Shown here: one piece after another, positions 51,087-60,272 of the stretch
Position numbering within the stretch: position 1 is the stretch's first letter
Layout: every line of letters begins with the position of its first letter
Source: Aerophototrophica crusticola
GTDB taxonomy: Bacteria > Pseudomonadota > Alphaproteobacteria > Azospirillales > Azospirillaceae
DNA: 64,000 nt
Direction of reading: 5' to 3'
Assembly (NCBI GenBank): GCA_001939945.1
Contig: MOEB01000003.1
Span: 124,001-188,000, forward strand
The notes under the pieces: model-generated
Databases searched by the model: none
What the model saw: the letters and a program-made list of their open reading frames with translations, nothing else
Told to the model about the DNA's origin: nothing
Translations under genes and position numbers: made by a program

Positions 51087-51374
51087 ATGTTGACCCTGAA
51101 GGATTGTGCGGATGTCGTCGGCCTGACGCTGGACGAGGTCGAGGCCGTGGCGAGCCATGACGGGCTGCCGCAGATGCTTGCCGTCGGGCGGGCGGCGGGG
51201 ATGCTGGACCAGGACTGGGGCAATGTCGCCCTGCGCCAGATGATCCGGGACGACGCGGATCGCGCCCACTTGGCCGGGCGGGAGGGGCAGACGGAGGCCT
51301 ACCGGGCGCTGTTGGCCGAGGCCACGGAACGGCACCCGGGCGGCCGGGACCGGCGGCAGGGGCCGCGGGGCTGA
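51087..51374 (+). CDS. Conserved small cytosolic protein, unknown function
   Basis: This 95-residue protein begins MLTLKDCADVVGLTLDEVEAVA and is mostly helical and acidic, with an Arg-rich end. GGGGAGG six bases before the ATG at 51087 fixes the start. The opening resembles a small DNA-binding or helix-turn-helix-like N-terminus seen in hypothetical proteins of alphaproteobacteria, but I cannot assign a family. It is convergent with the Cys-rich small gene, with 30 bases between stops. Confidence 0.6.
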   Translation: MLTLKDCADVVGLTLDEVEAVASHDGLPQMLAVGRAAGMLDQDWGNVALRQMIRDDADRAHLAGREGQTEAYRALLAEATERHPGGRDRRQGPRG

Positions 51375-51404
51375 ACCGCGGCCCGGCCCTTCCTCGTTTC
51401 CCGC

Positions 51405-51650
51405 TCAGCCGCCGCAGCCGCCGCAGCAACCGCCGGGGGGCGGGGGCAGGTCGGCGAAGGCGACCCGGTACAGGCCGCCGGAGGGGAACAGCCCCTTCAG
51501 CCGGTTCAGCAGCCGCTCCAGCGGCACGTGGTCCGGCATGTGCTCGATGGCGCAGATGACGGAGCCGTCGTCCAGCGCGCCGGGGCTGGCACCCGCGTCG
51601 GCGGCGCGGGGCGGGGCGTCCAGGGAGAAATGCACGAGTTCGGTACGCAT
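51405..51650 (-). CDS. Small protein with Cys-rich C-terminus
   Basis: This 81-residue protein begins MRTELVHFSLDAPP and ends in PPPPGGCCGGCGG, a cluster of three cysteines after a proline run, which suggests metal or thiol chemistry at the tail. The middle (AIEHMPDHVPLERLLNRLKGLF) predicts one amphipathic helix. The start at 51650 is preceded by a weak GAGAG. It follows moeA in the same direction after 106 bases; moeA itself carries an unusual CTCCG motif. No family is recognised. Confidence 0.6.
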   Translation of the reverse strand: MRTELVHFSLDAPPRAADAGASPGALDDGSVICAIEHMPDHVPLERLLNRLKGLFPSGGLYRVAFADLPPPPGGCCGGCGG

Positions 51651-51756
51651 CGGGTCTCTCGAGGTCCGGTGACGGGGTTCGTGGCAGGAAGTCTGCACAG
51701 GGTGCGCGCTGTCGTCTTTGCGCGGGCGCAATGACCGGGCCGACGCGCAGGCAGGG

Positions 51757-53043
51757 TCAGGGGGCGTGCAGGGGGATGGCGTCGAACAGGGCGCCGTCCT
51801 CCACCAGGCCGCAGGATGCGGGGACGACCACCAGCGCGTCCGCCGCCGCCAGGGCCGATTGCTGGGCGGAGCTGCCGTGTCCCAGCCGCTGCGCGACGGG
51901 CATACCGTCCGGGCCGGGGCTCAGGCTCACCGACACATACTCCTCCCGCCCCGTGGCGCGGCGGAAGCCACCCTGGAAGCGGACGCGCAGGCGCGGCGGC
52001 GGGACATGGGGCAACCCTGCCAGGGCGCGCAGCAGGGGCATGCCCACCAGGGAAAGGGTGACGAACACGGCGTTGGGGTTGCCGGGCAGGCCCAGGAACA
52101 GAGCCTCCCCGCCCGACGGGCGCGGCAGGTGGCCGACGGCCAGCGGCTTGCCCGGCTTGATCGCCAGGCGCCAATGGTCGATGCGCCCACCCACGGCGTC
52201 CACCGCGCCGCGCACATGGTCCTCATCCCCCACCGACACGCCGCCCGAGGTGACGACCGCGTCGCAGGCGGACGCGGCCCGCAGGGCCTGGGCGACGCTC
52301 CCCGGGTCGTCGGCCACGGTGGGCAGGATGACCACGTCGAAGCCCGCCTCCTCCAGCATCCCGGTGATCAGGGAGCGGTTGGAGTTGTGGATGGCGCCTG
52401 GCCGCAGGGGCTCCCCCGGCTCCACCAGCTCGCTGCCGGTGGACAGCACGGCCACCATGGGCCGCCAGCGCACCAGCAGGCTTGCCCGGCCCAGGCTGGC
52501 GGCACAGGCGACCTGGCGCGGGCCCAACCTCGTGCCCGCGCGCACCGCCACGGTGCCCTCGGGCATGTCGTCGCCGGGCAGACGGATGTTGGCCCCGGCA
52601 GGCGGGACCTTGCGGACATGGACCAGGCCACCGGACTCGCGGCAATCCTCCTGCATCACCACCCGGTCACAGTCGGGGGGCAGGGCGGCGCCGGTGAAGA
52701 TGCGCACGATGCCGGGACCATCCGGCAGGCCCAACCCGCTGTCCCCCGCCGCCACCCGGCCGCGCAGGGGGGCCAGCAGCTCCACCCCGGCCCCCGCCAC
52801 GTCGGTCCCGCGCAGGGCATAGCCGTCCATGGCGGAGCGGCGGAAGTCCGGGATGGGCCGCCGCGCCACCAGGTCCTCCGCCAGGACCCGGCCCCGCGCT
52901 TCCCGCAGGGTGACCCGCTCCACCCCGGCCACCGGGGCGATGCCCGGCAGCAGGCGGGACAGCAGCCCGTCGATGGTGCGCTCATCCGACTTGGGGCCGC
53001 AGCAGGTGCAGGCGTCCCGGGGGGCGGAGTCCAGCGGGGTCAT
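51757..53043 (-). CDS. moeA: Molybdopterin molybdotransferase MoeA
   Basis: This 428-residue cytosolic enzyme inserts molybdate into adenylated molybdopterin, the last common step of molybdenum cofactor synthesis needed by NapA. It shows the MoeA signatures RPIPDFRRSAMDGYAL, IFTGAALPPDCDRVVMQED, VLSTGSELV, TSGGVSVGDEDHV and LGLPGNPNAVFV, plus the C-terminal beta domain. The length is typical. It starts 15 bases after the napC stop, so it appears to be the last gene of the nap transcript. One oddity is an N-terminal extension with ACTCCGPK, three cysteines not found in ordinary MoeA. Confidence 0.95.
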   Translation of the reverse strand: MTPLDSAPRDACTCCGPKSDERTIDGLLSRLLPGIAPVAGVERVTLREARGRVLAEDLVARRPIPDFRRSAMDGYALRGTDVAGAGVELLAPLRGRVAAGDSGLGLPDGPGIVRIFTGAALPPDCDRVVMQEDCRESGGLVHVRKVPPAGANIRLPGDDMPEGTVAVRAGTRLGPRQVACAASLGRASLLVRWRPMVAVLSTGSELVEPGEPLRPGAIHNSNRSLITGMLEEAGFDVVILPTVADDPGSVAQALRAASACDAVVTSGGVSVGDEDHVRGAVDAVGGRIDHWRLAIKPGKPLAVGHLPRPSGGEALFLGLPGNPNAVFVTLSLVGMPLLRALAGLPHVPPPRLRVRFQGGFRRATGREEYVSVSLSPGPDGMPVAQRLGHGSSAQQSALAAADALVVVPASCGLVEDGALFDAIPLHAP

Positions 53044-53058
53044 GGGGTCGTCCCTTCG

Positions 53059-53688
53059 TCAGTGGCCGGCGGCGGCCGTGGCGGGCATGGTCCAGACCGG
53101 CACGCCGGTCATGTCCGGCAGCGTGTGGGCGATGCCCTTGTGGCAGTCGATGCAGGTGGCCTTGTTGGTGAACAGGAACTCCTGGTGGGCGGCGGCCCCG
53201 CGGGCGCCCTGGCGGGTGATGTCCATGGACTCCGCGCTGTGGCAGTTCCGGCACTCCAGCGAGTTGTTGGCCTTCAGCCGGGCCCATTCGTGGCCCGCCA
53301 GCTCCTTCTTCTTGGCGGCGAATTTCTCCGGCGTGTCGATGGTGCCGAAGATCTTGCCCCAGACCTCCTTGGAGGCCTGCATCTTGCGGGCGATCTTGTC
53401 CGTCCAGTTGTGCGGCACGTGGCAGTCCGGGCAGGTGGCCCGCACGCCCGAGCGGTTGCTGTAGTGGATGGTCTGCTTCAGGTCGGCATAGGGGTTGTCG
53501 CGCATCTCATGGCAGCCGATGCAGAAGGCCTCCTTGTTGGTGGCCTCCAGCGCCGTGTTGAAGCCGCCCCAGAAGATGACGCCGGCCACGAAGCCGCCGA
53601 CGGTCAGGAAGCCGAGGCCCAGGTGGACGGCCGGGCGGTTGAAGGCCGCCCAGGCCTGCCTGGCCAGGCAGATCAGTCGGGAGAACAT
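53059..53688 (-). CDS. napC: Tetraheme quinol dehydrogenase NapC
   Basis: This 209-residue NapC/NirT-family protein takes electrons from membrane quinol and passes them to NapB. One N-terminal helix (about 20-42, [18 protein letters not shown]) anchors a periplasmic domain with four heme motifs: CIGCH, CPDCH, CRNCH and CIDCH. The order and spacing match the family. The ATG at 53688 overlaps the napB stop (TGATG), and longer in-frame codons lie within napB. The last 25 residues are Ala-rich and variable. Confidence 0.95.
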   Translation of the reverse strand: MFSRLICLARQAWAAFNRPAVHLGLGFLTVGGFVAGVIFWGGFNTALEATNKEAFCIGCHEMRDNPYADLKQTIHYSNRSGVRATCPDCHVPHNWTDKIARKMQASKEVWGKIFGTIDTPEKFAAKKKELAGHEWARLKANNSLECRNCHSAESMDITRQGARGAAAHQEFLFTNKATCIDCHKGIAHTLPDMTGVPVWTMPATAAAGH

Positions 53689-54251
53689 CACTTGCCCCCC
53701 TTCGCGGCTGGGGGATGGGCGCCGCGGATCACGCTGTCCACGTCCTGGAACAGGTTGGGCACCCGGGGCTGCACGTCCGACTGGGGCACGTGGCATTGCA
53801 GGCAGAAGTACCGCCGGGCGGAGACGGCACCCAGCACCTGGCCGTCACGGTCCTGGAAGTGGGTGACCGAGACCATGGGCGCCTGACTGTCGCCGGTCAT
53901 CTCCCGGCTGTGGCAGGTCAGGCACTTGTTGGCGTTCAGGTCCAGCTGGTAGCCGGCGACCGAATGCGGGATGACCGGCGGCTGCTCCGGGTAGTTGCGC
54001 TGCTTGCGGCGGTCGTCGGTCACGTCCTTCGGGATCGGCGCCGCCTCCTGCACCGTCAGGCCGTCGGCCCCGGTGAAGGCGGGCCGGCCGCTGGCGGCCA
54101 CGTCGCGGGCGGTGCTGGACTGCGGGGCCTGGGCGGTCTGGGCCACGGGCTGCTTGTCGGTGGCCAGCGCCACCTTCGCCAGGGGCACCGCCAACACGGG
54201 CAGGGCGGCGAGGGCGGCCAGGGCCAGGGCGGTGCGGAAGCTCTTGTTCAT
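53688..54251 (-). CDS. napB: Periplasmic nitrate reductase di-heme subunit NapB
   Basis: This 187-residue periplasmic cytochrome delivers electrons from NapC to NapA. It has a signal peptide ([26 protein letters not shown] is given here as core [15 protein letters not shown]), two heme motifs (CLTCH and CLQCH), and family phrases [20 protein letters not shown] (core [10 protein letters not shown]) and [12 protein letters not shown]. The usual NapB His axial ligands are present near VTHFQDRDG. It lies three bases after the napA stop and overlaps napC. Confidence 0.95.
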   Translation of the reverse strand: MNKSFRTALALAALAALPVLAVPLAKVALATDKQPVAQTAQAPQSSTARDVAASGRPAFTGADGLTVQEAAPIPKDVTDDRRKQRNYPEQPPVIPHSVAGYQLDLNANKCLTCHSREMTGDSQAPMVSVTHFQDRDGQVLGAVSARRYFCLQCHVPQSDVQPRVPNLFQDVDSVIRGAHPPAAKGGK

Positions 54252-54254
54252 GGG

Positions 54255-56756
54255 TCAGGCCCCCAGCGCCGGCGTGATCCGCACGGCGCACTTCTTGAAG
54301 TCGGTCTGCTTGGAGATCGGGTCCGTGGCGTCCATGGTGACCCGGTTGATCAGCACGTCCGCGTCGAACCAGGGCACGTACACCAGGCCGCGGGGCGGCT
54401 TGTTGCGACCGCGGGTCTCCACCCGCACCCGCACCTCGCCGCGGCGGGAGGCGACCACCACCTCCTGCCCGCGCCGCACGCCCAGCGCCTGGGCGTCGTC
54501 CGGGTGCATGTAGCAGAGCGCCTGGGGCACGGCCCGGTGCAGCTCCGGCACGCGCCGGGTCATGGAACCGCTGTGCCAGTGCTCCAGCACGCGACCGGTG
54601 CTCAGCCAGAACGGGTAGTCCTTGTCCGGGCTCTCCGCCGGCGGCTCATAGGGCAGGGCGAAGATGCGGGCCTTGCCGTCCTTGTGGCCGTAGAAGCGCA
54701 TGCCCTCGCCCGCGGGGACGTAGGGGTCGAGGCCCTCGCGGAACCGCCACTTGGTCTCCTTGCCGCCCACCACGGGCCAGCGCAGGCCGCGCTCCGCATG
54801 GTAGGTCTCGTAAGGCGCCAGGTCGTGGCCGTGGCCGCGGCCGAACTCCGCATATTCCTCGAACAGGCCCTTCTGCAGGTAGAAGCCGAAGGCCTTGGCC
54901 TCCCGGTTCTCATAGGCCGGGTCGCACTCCGTGACGGGGAACTTGTTGACCGTGCCGTTGGCGAACAGCAGGTCGAACATGGTCTTGCCGCGGTACTGGG
55001 GTGCCTTGGCCAGCAACTCCTCCGGCCAGACCTCCTCCATCTTGAAGCGCTTGGAGAACTCCACGAGCTGCCACAGGTCGGACCGCGCCTCGCCGGGGGC
55101 GGGGACCAGCTGGTGCCAGGCCTGGGTGCGGCGCTCCGCGTTGCCGTACACGCCTTCCTTCTCCACCCACATGGCCGCGGGCAGCACCAGGTCGGCCGCC
55201 ATGGTGGTGGCGGTGGGGTAGGCGTCGGAGACGACGATGAAGTTGTCGGGGTTGCGGTAGCCGGGGTAGGTCTCGTTGGCGGTGTTGGGCGCCGCCTGCA
55301 TGTTGTTGTTCACCTGCACCCAGTAGCAGTTCAGCTTGCCGTCCTTCAGCATGCGGTCCTGCAGCACGGCGTGGTAGCCGGGCTTGGCCGGGATTGTGCC
55401 CTCGGGCAGCTTCCAGATGTGCTCCGCGTGGGCGCGGTGCTCCGGGTTGGTCACCACCATGTCGGCGGGCAGGCGGTGGGAGAAGGTGCCCACCTCCCGC
55501 GCCGTGCCGCAGGCGCTGGGCTGGCCGGTGAGGGAGAAGGGGCTGTTGCCGGGCTGGCTGATCTTCCCGGTCAGCAGGTGGATGTTGTACAGCAGGTTGT
55601 TCGCCCAGACCCCGCGGGTGTGCTGGTTGAAGCCCATGGTCCAGAAGGACATGACCTTCACCTTGGGGTCGGCGTACAGCTCTGCCAGGGCCAGCAGCCG
55701 GTTGGCCGGCACGCCGGACATCTGGGACGCCTTCTCCACCGTGTAGGGGGCGACGAAGGCCGCGAACTGGTCGAAGTCGATGGGGTCGGACTCGGTGGCC
55801 TTGGCGGCGTTCTTGGCCGCCTTCTCCAGCGCATGGTCCGGGCGCAGGCCGTAGCCGATGTCGTCCCGGCCCTTGACGAAGACCGTGTGCTTGCCGACGA
55901 ACTCCTTGTTCACGCGGCCGGTCTTGATGATGTGGTTGGCGATGAAGTTCAGGATCGCCAGATCGGTCTGCGGCGTGAACACCATGGGGATGTCCGCCAG
56001 CTCGAACGACCGGTGCTCGAAGGTGGACAGCACCGCCACCTTCACGTCCGGCTTGGACAGGCGGCGGTCGGTGACCCGGGTCCACAGGATCGGGTGCATC
56101 TCCGCCATGTTGCTGCCCCACAGCACGAAGGCGTCGGCCTGCTCGATGTCGTCGTAGCAGCCCATGGGCTCGTCGATGCCGAAGGTGCGCATGAAGCCGG
56201 CCACGGCGGAGGCCATGCAGTGCCGGGCGTTGGGGTCGATGTTGTTGGAGCGGAAGCCGGCCTTCATCAGCTTGGCCGCGGCATAGCCCTCATGGACCGT
56301 CCACTGGCCGGAGCCGAACATGCCGATCCCCTCCGGCCCCTTGGCCTTCAGGGTGGCCTTCCACTTCTCCGCCATGATGTCGAAGGCCTGGTCCCAGGTG
56401 ACGGGCGTGAACTCGCCGTCCTTGGCGTACTTGCCGTCCTTCATGCGCAGCATCGGCGTGGTCAGCCGGTCCTGGCCGTACATGATTTTGGACAGGAAAT
56501 AGCCCTTCACGCAGTTCAGGCCGCGGTTGACCTCCGACTTCTGGTCGCCGTGGGTGGCGACGACCTTGTCGTCCTTCACGCCCACCATGACGCCGCAGCC
56601 CGTGCCGCAGAAGCGGCAGGGGGCCTTGGACCATTTCACGGCGGCGTCGGCGCCGGTGGGCAGGTTGGCCGCACCCGCCTTCAGGGTCACGCCAGCGGCA
56701 GCGGCGGCGGACAGCGCCGCCTGGGCCTTCAGGTAATCGCGTCGGGTGAGGGTCAT
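54255..56756 (-). CDS. napA: Periplasmic nitrate reductase catalytic subunit NapA
   Basis: This 833-residue molybdoenzyme reduces nitrate to nitrite in the periplasm. It has a twin-arginine signal ([11 protein letters not shown]), a [4Fe-4S] motif with Cys47, Cys50, Cys54 and a fourth Cys in LNCVKGYF, and the Cys that ligates molybdenum in [10 protein letters not shown] (about residue 182). Later family phrases include [32 protein letters not shown] (core [12 protein letters not shown]) and [19 protein letters not shown]. Its length is typical. The ATG at 56756 overlaps the napD stop (ATGA). Longer upstream codons would read through napD in another frame and are rejected. Confidence 0.97.
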   Translation of the reverse strand: MTLTRRDYLKAQAALSAAAAAGVTLKAGAANLPTGADAAVKWSKAPCRFCGTGCGVMVGVKDDKVVATHGDQKSEVNRGLNCVKGYFLSKIMYGQDRLTTPMLRMKDGKYAKDGEFTPVTWDQAFDIMAEKWKATLKAKGPEGIGMFGSGQWTVHEGYAAAKLMKAGFRSNNIDPNARHCMASAVAGFMRTFGIDEPMGCYDDIEQADAFVLWGSNMAEMHPILWTRVTDRRLSKPDVKVAVLSTFEHRSFELADIPMVFTPQTDLAILNFIANHIIKTGRVNKEFVGKHTVFVKGRDDIGYGLRPDHALEKAAKNAAKATESDPIDFDQFAAFVAPYTVEKASQMSGVPANRLLALAELYADPKVKVMSFWTMGFNQHTRGVWANNLLYNIHLLTGKISQPGNSPFSLTGQPSACGTAREVGTFSHRLPADMVVTNPEHRAHAEHIWKLPEGTIPAKPGYHAVLQDRMLKDGKLNCYWVQVNNNMQAAPNTANETYPGYRNPDNFIVVSDAYPTATTMAADLVLPAAMWVEKEGVYGNAERRTQAWHQLVPAPGEARSDLWQLVEFSKRFKMEEVWPEELLAKAPQYRGKTMFDLLFANGTVNKFPVTECDPAYENREAKAFGFYLQKGLFEEYAEFGRGHGHDLAPYETYHAERGLRWPVVGGKETKWRFREGLDPYVPAGEGMRFYGHKDGKARIFALPYEPPAESPDKDYPFWLSTGRVLEHWHSGSMTRRVPELHRAVPQALCYMHPDDAQALGVRRGQEVVVASRRGEVRVRVETRGRNKPPRGLVYVPWFDADVLINRVTMDATDPISKQTDFKKCAVRITPALGA

Positions 56757-57022
56757 GGCAGGGCTTCCCCAAGGGCCGCGGTGGGCTCGGCGTGGTGGTA
56801 GACAAGAAGGGCGCTGAGCACCCCCGGGATGGCATTGATGGCGTCGAGGGCCTCGACAACGGCGCGGCTCGTGGGCCGCTCGACCAGGACCACCAGGCGC
56901 CCGCCGCCGCCCTCGGTGGCGGCCAGCTCGCAGTCCAGGTCCAGGATCCGGCGGCCGATGGCATCGGCCTCGTCCGCCCGGGCGTGGACGACGATGCTGG
57001 AGATGTGGGTCTCTTCGCTCAT
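56753..57022 (-). CDS. napD: NapA signal-peptide-binding chaperone NapD
   Basis: This 89-residue cytosolic protein binds the twin-arginine signal of NapA and holds back export until the cofactor is inserted. It has the family pattern [37 protein letters not shown] and [13 protein letters not shown]. It overlaps napF upstream and napA downstream by four bases each (ATGA), indicating coupled translation. Confidence 0.93.
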   Translation of the reverse strand: MSEETHISSIVVHARADEADAIGRRILDLDCELAATEGGGGRLVVLVERPTSRAVVEALDAINAIPGVLSALLVYHHAEPTAALGEALP

Positions 57023-57297
57023 GCGCGGGCCCCCTCGGCGGGCAGGGTGATGGCCTGGGCCGGGCAGGCGGGCAGGCAGTCGCCGCAGGCGGTGCAGCGG
57101 TCAGCCAGCACCTCCGCCCGGGCGCGGCCGCGGGGCAGCAGGTGGAAGCGGATGGCGTCCTCCCCACAGGCCTCGCCGCAGGTGCGGCAGTAGGACCCCT
57201 GCTCGGCCAGGCAGGCGGCGGCGATGGCGGCCACCGGCGGGCTTGGCGGGGCAGTGACGGGCCGGGCGAACAGGGCGCGTCGGGACAGGGCGGTCAT
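57019..57297 (-). CDS. napF: Short NapF-type ferredoxin
   Basis: This 92-residue protein probably provides reductant or iron-sulfur maturation for NapA in the cytoplasm. It retains two four-cysteine sets: Cys29/37/40/44 (around [14 protein letters not shown]) and Cys68/71/74/78 ([12 protein letters not shown]). Typical NapF proteins are about 160 residues with three or four clusters, so this is a reduced form lacking the N-terminal part. The start ([12 protein letters not shown]) is like that of full NapF, which suggests an internal loss and not a wrong start. It lies between napE and napD. Confidence 0.85.
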   Translation of the reverse strand: MTALSRRALFARPVTAPPSPPVAAIAAACLAEQGSYCRTCGEACGEDAIRFHLLPRGRARAEVLADRCTACGDCLPACPAQAITLPAEGARA

Positions 57298-57309
57298 GGC
57301 CGTCCCCCC

Positions 57310-57468
57310 TCACATGCCCGGCGGGCCGGTGAAGATCTGGTAGATCCAGATGCTCAAGCCATAGGCCCCCACCACGGCCACCGACAACACCGGGAAAAGC
57401 ACCGCGGTGAGAAAGAAAAACGTCAGGAGTTCCCGACGCTTGCTGGGTGTTTCCTGGGAGGTGGGCAT
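57310..57468 (-). CDS. napE: NapE small membrane protein
   Basis: This 52-residue protein (start MPTSQETPSKRRELLTFFFL) has one hydrophobic helix (LTAVLFPVLSVAVVGAYGL) and ends IYQIFTGPPGM. The KRREL segment before the helix, and IYQ...GPPG after it, match NapE. Its role in nitrate reduction is unknown. It is the first gene of the nap operon, 12 bases before napF, and the FNR-type box at 57536-57549 lies 67 bases before its ATG. It is short, but family match and position make it convincing. Confidence 0.9.
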   Translation of the reverse strand: MPTSQETPSKRRELLTFFFLTAVLFPVLSVAVVGAYGLSIWIYQIFTGPPGM

Positions 57469-57535
57469 GGTGGCGTGCCTTGGTTTCTGGCGAATTGTTG
57501 TGCAGGTGACTTATCCTCGGCGGGAAATTGCGGCC

Positions 57536-57549
57536 TTGATCCGGATCAA
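57536..57549 (-). promoter_or_regulatory. FNR-type operator for the nap operon
   Basis: TTGATCCGGATCAA is a perfect match to the FNR consensus TTGAT-N4-ATCAA and a perfect palindrome. It lies upstream of napE. A candidate -10 on the minus strand, GGATAA (reverse complement of 57511-57516), lies about 20 bases downstream, so the box would be centred near -41 as in class II activated promoters. This predicts oxygen- or NO-dependent nap expression by an FNR or NnrR/Dnr-type regulator. Confidence 0.88.
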
Positions 57550-57781
57550 TTGCCGTTCAGCTTCCGAATGGTTAATTTTTGTTATTCTTATTGTCACAAA
57601 CCTGTGGAGGGCCGAAGCAAGGTCCCGGATTCATTGGGGCTTCCCGTTGAGCCCAGGGTGGCACCTGTCGGCGTCCGGCGGCAGGGGTGTGGGGATGGAA
57701 ATCGCCCCGGTGTTTGTTCTGGCGCAAAGTCGGGCACGGCTTGCCCCCGATTTGGGCACGCCGTGGCGAAACTCCGCTGAC

Positions 57782-57795
57782 TTGATCAGGATCAA
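57782..57795 (+). promoter_or_regulatory. FNR-type operator for the Crp/Fnr-family gene
   Basis: TTGATCAGGATCAA is a perfect FNR-type box upstream of the regulator start at 57864 (centre 75 bases before the start codon). It suggests control of the regulator and of the genes behind it by a Crp/Fnr-family protein, perhaps itself. The rest of the 395-base gap (57469-57863) is moderately AT-rich near 57570-57600 (TTTTTGTTATTCTTATTG), with no gene. Confidence 0.85.
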
Positions 57796-57863
57796 GGGCA
57801 AGGCCGGTTGGGTCTGCGAAAGCTTCGCCGGCGACATGGATAACCAGCAGACAGGAGCGCCCC

Positions 57864-58607
57864 GTGCCCCAGGGTCCCTTCCGGCCCGACCCGTCCGTCC
57901 TGCACGGCATGGCCCTGTTCAACGGGCTGGACGCGGCCGGCTATGCCGATGCCATCGCCCAGGCCCGCACCCGCCGGATCGTCCGGGGGGAGGTGATCTT
58001 CACGCAAGGGGCGCCCTGCGACGCCTGCCACGCCCTGATCGACGGGCGGGTGAAGATCCAGCAGGGCGGGGCAGACGGCGGGCAGGCGGTGCTGCGCTTC
58101 GTGGGCCCGGGGGAGATGTTCGGCACGCTTGCCATGTTCATGGCCGGCGGCTACCCGGCGGACGCGGTGGCCGCCACCGACGGGGTGGAGATCCTGTGGG
58201 ACACGCCCGTCCTGCGCGCCCTGATGCTGCGCCACCCGGTCGTCGCCCTGAACGCGCTGGAGATGCTGGGCGGCCGCTTGCAGGAGATGCAGGTGCGGGT
58301 GCGGGAGCTGTCCACCGCGCGGGTGGAGCGGCGCATCGCCAACACCCTGGTGCGCCTGGCCCGCCAGGCCGGGCGGCGCACGGAGGAGGGGGTGGAGATC
58401 GACTTCCCCATCACCCGGCAGGAGTTGGGGGAGATGACCGGCACCACCCTGCACACGGTCAGCCGGGTGATGAGCGGCTGGGAGGCCCAGGGAATCGTGG
58501 AGGGCGGGCGGCAGCACGTGCTGGTCCGCAAGCCCCACGCCCTGGTGGCCCTGGCGGAGGACCTGCCGCCGCCGAGACCCGCCGCCCCGGCGGCGACCGG
58601 GGGATAA
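57864..58607 (+). CDS. Crp/Fnr-family regulator, NnrR-like
   Basis: This 247-residue protein has an N-terminal cyclic-nucleotide-binding-type barrel (RIVRGEVIFTQGAPC, GEMFGTLAMF), a long dimerisation helix (about 125-155) and a C-terminal winged helix-turn-helix (ITRQELGEMTGTTLHTVSRVM). It lacks the N-terminal cysteine set of true FNR, so it should not carry an oxygen-sensing [4Fe-4S] cluster. The recognition helix LHTVSR keeps the Ser-Arg pair that contacts TTGAT-type half sites, with His where FNR has Glu, as in NnrR-like NO sensors. It starts at a GTG six bases after AGGAG. Its neighbours (nap divergently, DUF1858 and nnrS downstream) support control of nitrate and NO metabolism. Confidence 0.88.
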   Translation: MPQGPFRPDPSVLHGMALFNGLDAAGYADAIAQARTRRIVRGEVIFTQGAPCDACHALIDGRVKIQQGGADGGQAVLRFVGPGEMFGTLAMFMAGGYPADAVAATDGVEILWDTPVLRALMLRHPVVALNALEMLGGRLQEMQVRVRELSTARVERRIANTLVRLARQAGRRTEEGVEIDFPITRQELGEMTGTTLHTVSRVMSGWEAQGIVEGGRQHVLVRKPHALVALAEDLPPPRPAAPAATGG

Positions 58608-58686
58608 CCGCCACGCTCCTTGCGCCCGCGCAACGACGGGACGGGGAGCTGGCGGCAGGATGGGCTTCTTGTGATGGAGGTCCCTC

Positions 58687-58965
58687 ATGCAACCCCGCCC
58701 CGACCCCGGGCTGCCCACCCGTGACAGCCTGGTTTCCGACATCCTGGACGCCCGGCCGGCGCTGGGTGCCGTCTTCCTGGCCCGCGGCATGGCCTGCCCG
58801 GGCTGCGCCATGTCCGGCTTCATGACGGTGGGGGAGGCGGCGGAGTCCTACGGCCTGCCGGCGGGGGAGCTGGTGGACGCGCTGCGTGCCGCGGCGGCGG
58901 GTGACGTGCCCGCGGGGCCGTTCCCGCCCACCCGGCCCCATGCCAGCGCGGAGGTCACGCCATGA
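58687..58965 (+). CDS. DUF1858 redox-disulfide domain protein
   Basis: This 92-residue protein matches the DUF1858 domain, a small helical domain often linked to hybrid-cluster proteins. The core is LVSDILDARPALGAVFLARG followed by the conserved ACPGCAMS, whose CxxC could be a redox disulfide or metal site. GGAGGT five bases upstream supports the ATG at 58687. It overlaps nnrS by four bases (ATGA). Its exact biochemical role is unknown, but it travels with NO and nitrite stress genes. Confidence 0.85.
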   Translation: MQPRPDPGLPTRDSLVSDILDARPALGAVFLARGMACPGCAMSGFMTVGEAAESYGLPAGELVDALRAAAAGDVPAGPFPPTRPHASAEVTP

Positions 58966-60176
58966 GCTTCATCCCTGTGGCCGAGGCCCGGCGCGCCGCC
59001 CCGGCCTACCAAGGACTGGCCCTGTTCGCCTATGGCTTCCGGCCCTTCTTCCTCCTGTGCGGCGTCCAGGCCGTGCTGGCGCTGGCCCTCTGGCTGGCGG
59101 TCCTGGGCGGGGCCTTCGATTATGCCGGGCCCTGGGACGGGGCCCGCTGGCACATGCACGAGATGCTGTTCGGCTTCGCCGGCGCCGCCATCGGCGGCTT
59201 CCTGCTGACCGCCGTGCCGAGCTGGACGGGTGGGCGCGGCTATGCCGGCCGGCCCCTGGTGGGGCTGGTGGGGCTGTGGCTGGCCGGGCGGCTGGCCCTG
59301 AACCCGTGGGCGCCGTTGCCGCCCGTGCCCGCCGCCATCGTCGACGTGGCCTTCTTCCCGGCCCTGGCGCTGACCCTGCTGCCGTCGCTGCTGCGCTCCG
59401 CCAACCGGCGGAACTACCCTTTCCTGGGGCTGCTTGCGCTGCTGGCCGTCGGCAACCTGCTCTGCCACCTGGACGCGGCGGGGTGGGGGACGTGGGACGC
59501 GGGCATCCTGCTGGTGGTGGACACGGTGTTGCTGATGGTCGTCATGGTGGGCGGGCGGATCGTGCCGTCCTTCACCTCCAGCGCCATGAAGCGGGCCGGC
59601 ACGCCGGTGGAGATCACGCCCCGGCCCTGGCTGGAGCGGGCGGCGCTGACCTCGCTGCTGGCCATGCTGGTAACGGACCAGATGGCCCCCGGCGGCATCG
59701 CGCCCGGCGCGGCGGCAGGGATCGCGGCGGCCCTGGCCGCGGCGCGGCTGGCGGGGTGGAAGGGCTGGCGCACCCTGTCCCAGCCCATCCTGGCGGTGCT
59801 GCACCTGGGCTATGCCTGGGTTCCGGTGGGGCTGTCGCTGAAGGCGCTGTGGCTGCTTGGCGGGTTCCATTTCGCCGCCGCCTGGCTGCATGCCGTCACC
59901 CTGGGCGCCTTCGGCACCATGATCCTGGCGGTGATGAGCCGGGCCGCCCTGGGTCACACGGGGCGGGAGGTGGTGGCCGCCCCGGCGACCGAGGCCGCCT
60001 ACCTGCTGCTGGCCGTGGCGGTGCTGGCGCGGGTGGCGGTGCCCGCCCTGCCCAACGGGCTGTACGGGCCGGCGCTGGTGGTGGCCGGGCTGGGCTGGGT
60101 CGGCGCCTTCGCCCTGTTCACCTGGATCTATGCCCCCATCTTGGCCCAGGCGCGGGCCGACGGGCGGCCGGGCTGA
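58962..60176 (+). CDS. nnrS: NnrS family heme-copper membrane protein
   Basis: This 404-residue membrane protein has about twelve hydrophobic segments and the NnrS signatures FAYGFRPFFLLCGVQAVLAL (core FAYGFRPFF), WHMHEMLFGFAGAAIGGFLL, GGRIVPSFTSSAMKR and FHFAAAWLHAVTLGAFGTMI. The His residues in HMHEM and later helices ligate heme and copper in the characterised family member. NnrS proteins protect cells against NO-derived nitrosative stress. Expression with an NnrR-like regulator and a DUF1858 gene fits this. Its start overlaps the DUF1858 stop. Confidence 0.93.
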   Translation: MSFIPVAEARRAAPAYQGLALFAYGFRPFFLLCGVQAVLALALWLAVLGGAFDYAGPWDGARWHMHEMLFGFAGAAIGGFLLTAVPSWTGGRGYAGRPLVGLVGLWLAGRLALNPWAPLPPVPAAIVDVAFFPALALTLLPSLLRSANRRNYPFLGLLALLAVGNLLCHLDAAGWGTWDAGILLVVDTVLLMVVMVGGRIVPSFTSSAMKRAGTPVEITPRPWLERAALTSLLAMLVTDQMAPGGIAPGAAAGIAAALAAARLAGWKGWRTLSQPILAVLHLGYAWVPVGLSLKALWLLGGFHFAAAWLHAVTLGAFGTMILAVMSRAALGHTGREVVAAPATEAAYLLLAVAVLARVAVPALPNGLYGPALVVAGLGWVGAFALFTWIYAPILAQARADGRPG

Positions 60177-60233
60177 TCGCCGGCCGTTGACCGCGGGCCT
60201 GTCCTTTGCCATAGGCCATGGGACCGGCCCCCG

Positions 60234-60255
60234 CGGCGGGGCCGGGCCACCCCAG
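60234..60255 (+). terminator. Short GC hairpin before the Spo0M-like gene
   Basis: CCGGCCCC (60234-60241) pairs with GGGGCCGG (60248-60255) across a six-base loop, 58 bases after the nnrS stop and 17 bases before the next start. It could end the nnrS unit or shape the leader of the next gene. No U-tract follows. Confidence 0.4.
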
Positions 60256-60272
60256 GGAAAGGCACCAGGCCC

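Noticed and set aside
56757-57167. N-terminal extension of NapA
   Set aside because: It lies in another frame across napD and napF; the twin-arginine signal starts at 56756.
58007-58030. CDACH heme-c motif in the Crp/Fnr protein
   Set aside because: The protein is cytosolic with no export signal, so c-heme attachment is not expected; the motif is probably chance.
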